A stretch of DNA of 6,363 nt from an uncultured Lysobacterales bacterium. GTDB taxonomy: Bacteria; Pseudomonadota; Gammaproteobacteria; Xanthomonadales; SZUA-36. Of this stretch, positions 5,682-6,363 are shown in pieces (position 1 is the stretch's first letter; every line of letters starts with the position of its first letter). Under the pieces are notes generated by a model. It was not told the origin of the DNA. It did no database searches and saw only the letters and a program-made list of their open reading frames with translations. The stretch covers positions 1 to 6,363 of the forward strand of contig CALKKN010000093.1 of the NCBI GenBank assembly GCA_937995275.1. The letters run 5' to 3'. The translations under genes were made by a program, and so were the position numbers.

Positions 5682-6363
5682 ATGGCCAAGCCAAAAACCT
5701 ACCGACTGGACACCCTGAGCCTGCACGCCGGGCAGCGGCCCGACCCCGCCACCGGCGCCCGGGCCACACCGATCTACCAGACTGCCTCCTACGTGTTCGA
5801 GGATTGCGACCACGCGGCTTCGATCTTCAACATCGAACGGACCGGCCACGTCTATTCGCGCATCTCGAATCCGACGACCGCCGTGCTGGAGGAGCGCATC
5901 AGCGCCCTGGAGGGCGGTGTCGGCGCGATCGCGACGGCCAGCGGCCAGGCCGCCATGCACCTGGCGATCGCCACGCTGATGGGCGCCGGGTCGCACATCG
6001 TCTCTTCGCAGTCGCTGTACGGCGGCACGCACAACCTGCTCGCTTACACGCTGCCGCGTTTCGGCATCGACACGACCTTCGTGGACCCGCGCGACCCGGA
6101 AGCCTTCCGGCGCGCGATACGTCCCGAAACGCGGCTGCTGTTCGGCGAAACGCTGGGCAACCCGGGCCTGGAGGTGCTCGACATCCCGCGCGTCGCCGAG
6201 GTGGCGCATGCCGCGGGGCTGCCCCTGATGATCGACTCCACCTTCACGACGCCGTACCTGTGCCGCCCGGTGGAACTGGGCGCGGACCTCGTGATGCACT
6301 CCGCGACCAAGTTCCTCAGCGGCCACGGCGTGGTCATCGGCGGTCTGCTGGTGGACGGCGGCA
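5682..6363 (+). CDS. metY: O-acetylhomoserine sulfhydrylase / aminocarboxypropyltransferase (MetY), 5' half only
   Basis: I translated this from ATG 5682 to the window edge: 227 residues of a protein that is normally about 425-440 long. It is a PLP enzyme of the Cys/Met metabolism family. Visible signatures are L-H-A-G-Q at 14-18, T-P-I-Y-Q-T at 29-34, Y58-S-R60-I-S-N-P-T (phosphate-contacting Tyr and Arg), A-S-G-Q-A-A, L-Y113-G-G-T-H-N-L-L (ring-stacking Tyr), I-D185-S-T-F-T-T-P (Asp to pyridine nitrogen), and H-S-A-T-K210-F-L-S-G-H-G with the Schiff-base lysine. The 'T-K-F-x-x-G-H-G' context and Y-G-G-T-H-N-L-L fit MetY better than cystathionine gamma-synthase or methionine gamma-lyase, though the missing half leaves some doubt. 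MetY joins sulfide, or methanethiol, to O-acetylhomoserine to give homocysteine or methionine. The 12-nt gap after the DmdA-like gene indicates one transcript; the ribosome site is weak (CAGG, about eight bases before the ATG), so translational coupling is possible. Confidence 0.92.
   Translation, partial: MAKPKTYRLDTLSLHAGQRPDPATGARATPIYQTASYVFEDCDHAASIFNIERTGHVYSRISNPTTAVLEERISALEGGVGAIATASGQAAMHLAIATLMGAGSHIVSSQSLYGGTHNLLAYTLPRFGIDTTFVDPRDPEAFRRAIRPETRLLFGETLGNPGLEVLDIPRVAEVAHAAGLPLMIDSTFTTPYLCRPVELGADLVMHSATKFLSGHGVVIGGLLVDGG

Noticed and set aside
4176..6326. 716-residue open frame on the minus strand
   Set aside because: It is antisense to the DmdA-like and MetY genes, both of which are unmistakable. 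The long opening is explained by GC-rich third positions in the real genes.

Overview
The window looks like a chromosomal segment of a GC-rich gammaproteobacterium, possibly a free-living or marine one. This is inferred from the high GC content, an Escherichia-like MoaB, a Tat-exported SDR paired with an OruR-type AraC regulator, and a DmdA-like GcvT protein. No 16S rRNA or other decisive marker is present, so the taxon is a guess. I see no tRNA, rRNA, CRISPR array, insertion sequence or phage gene.

Layout. (1) Positions 1-659, minus strand: the 5' two-thirds or so of a short-chain dehydrogenase/reductase-like protein with a twin-arginine signal peptide, running off the left edge. (2) Positions 660-966: a 307-nt divergent intergenic region with a perfect 17-bp palindrome and a possible sigma70-type promoter. 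(3) Positions 967-1983, plus: an AraC-family regulator of the arabinose-binding-domain/OruR type, divergent from the SDR. (4) Positions 2058-2588, plus: moaB, molybdenum cofactor biosynthesis. (5) Positions 2557-3870, minus: a DUF6498-type membrane protein with an extra N-terminal membrane/soluble module; its 3' end overlaps the moaB 3' end by 32 nt. (6) Positions 3871-3952: a short divergent spacer with a perfect 15-bp-arm inverted repeat. (7) Positions 3953-4408, plus: a PaaI/hotdog thioesterase starting at TTG. (8) Positions 4494-5669, plus: a GcvT-family folate-dependent methyltransferase that resembles DMSP demethylase DmdA more than the glycine-cleavage T protein. (9) From 5682 to the right edge, plus: the N-terminal half of an O-acetylhomoserine sulfhydrylase (MetY), 12 nt behind the DmdA-like gene.

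How the genes may work together. The DmdA-like and MetY genes almost certainly share a transcript, perhaps with the thioesterase (85-nt gap). A folate-dependent demethylase next to an enzyme that joins sulfide or methanethiol to O-acetylhomoserine suggests methyl-group and organosulfur recycling into homocysteine or methionine. That link is inference. The AraC regulator is the natural candidate to control the divergent exported SDR-like protein. moaB looks like a stand-alone housekeeping gene, and the DUF6498 protein is of unknown function.
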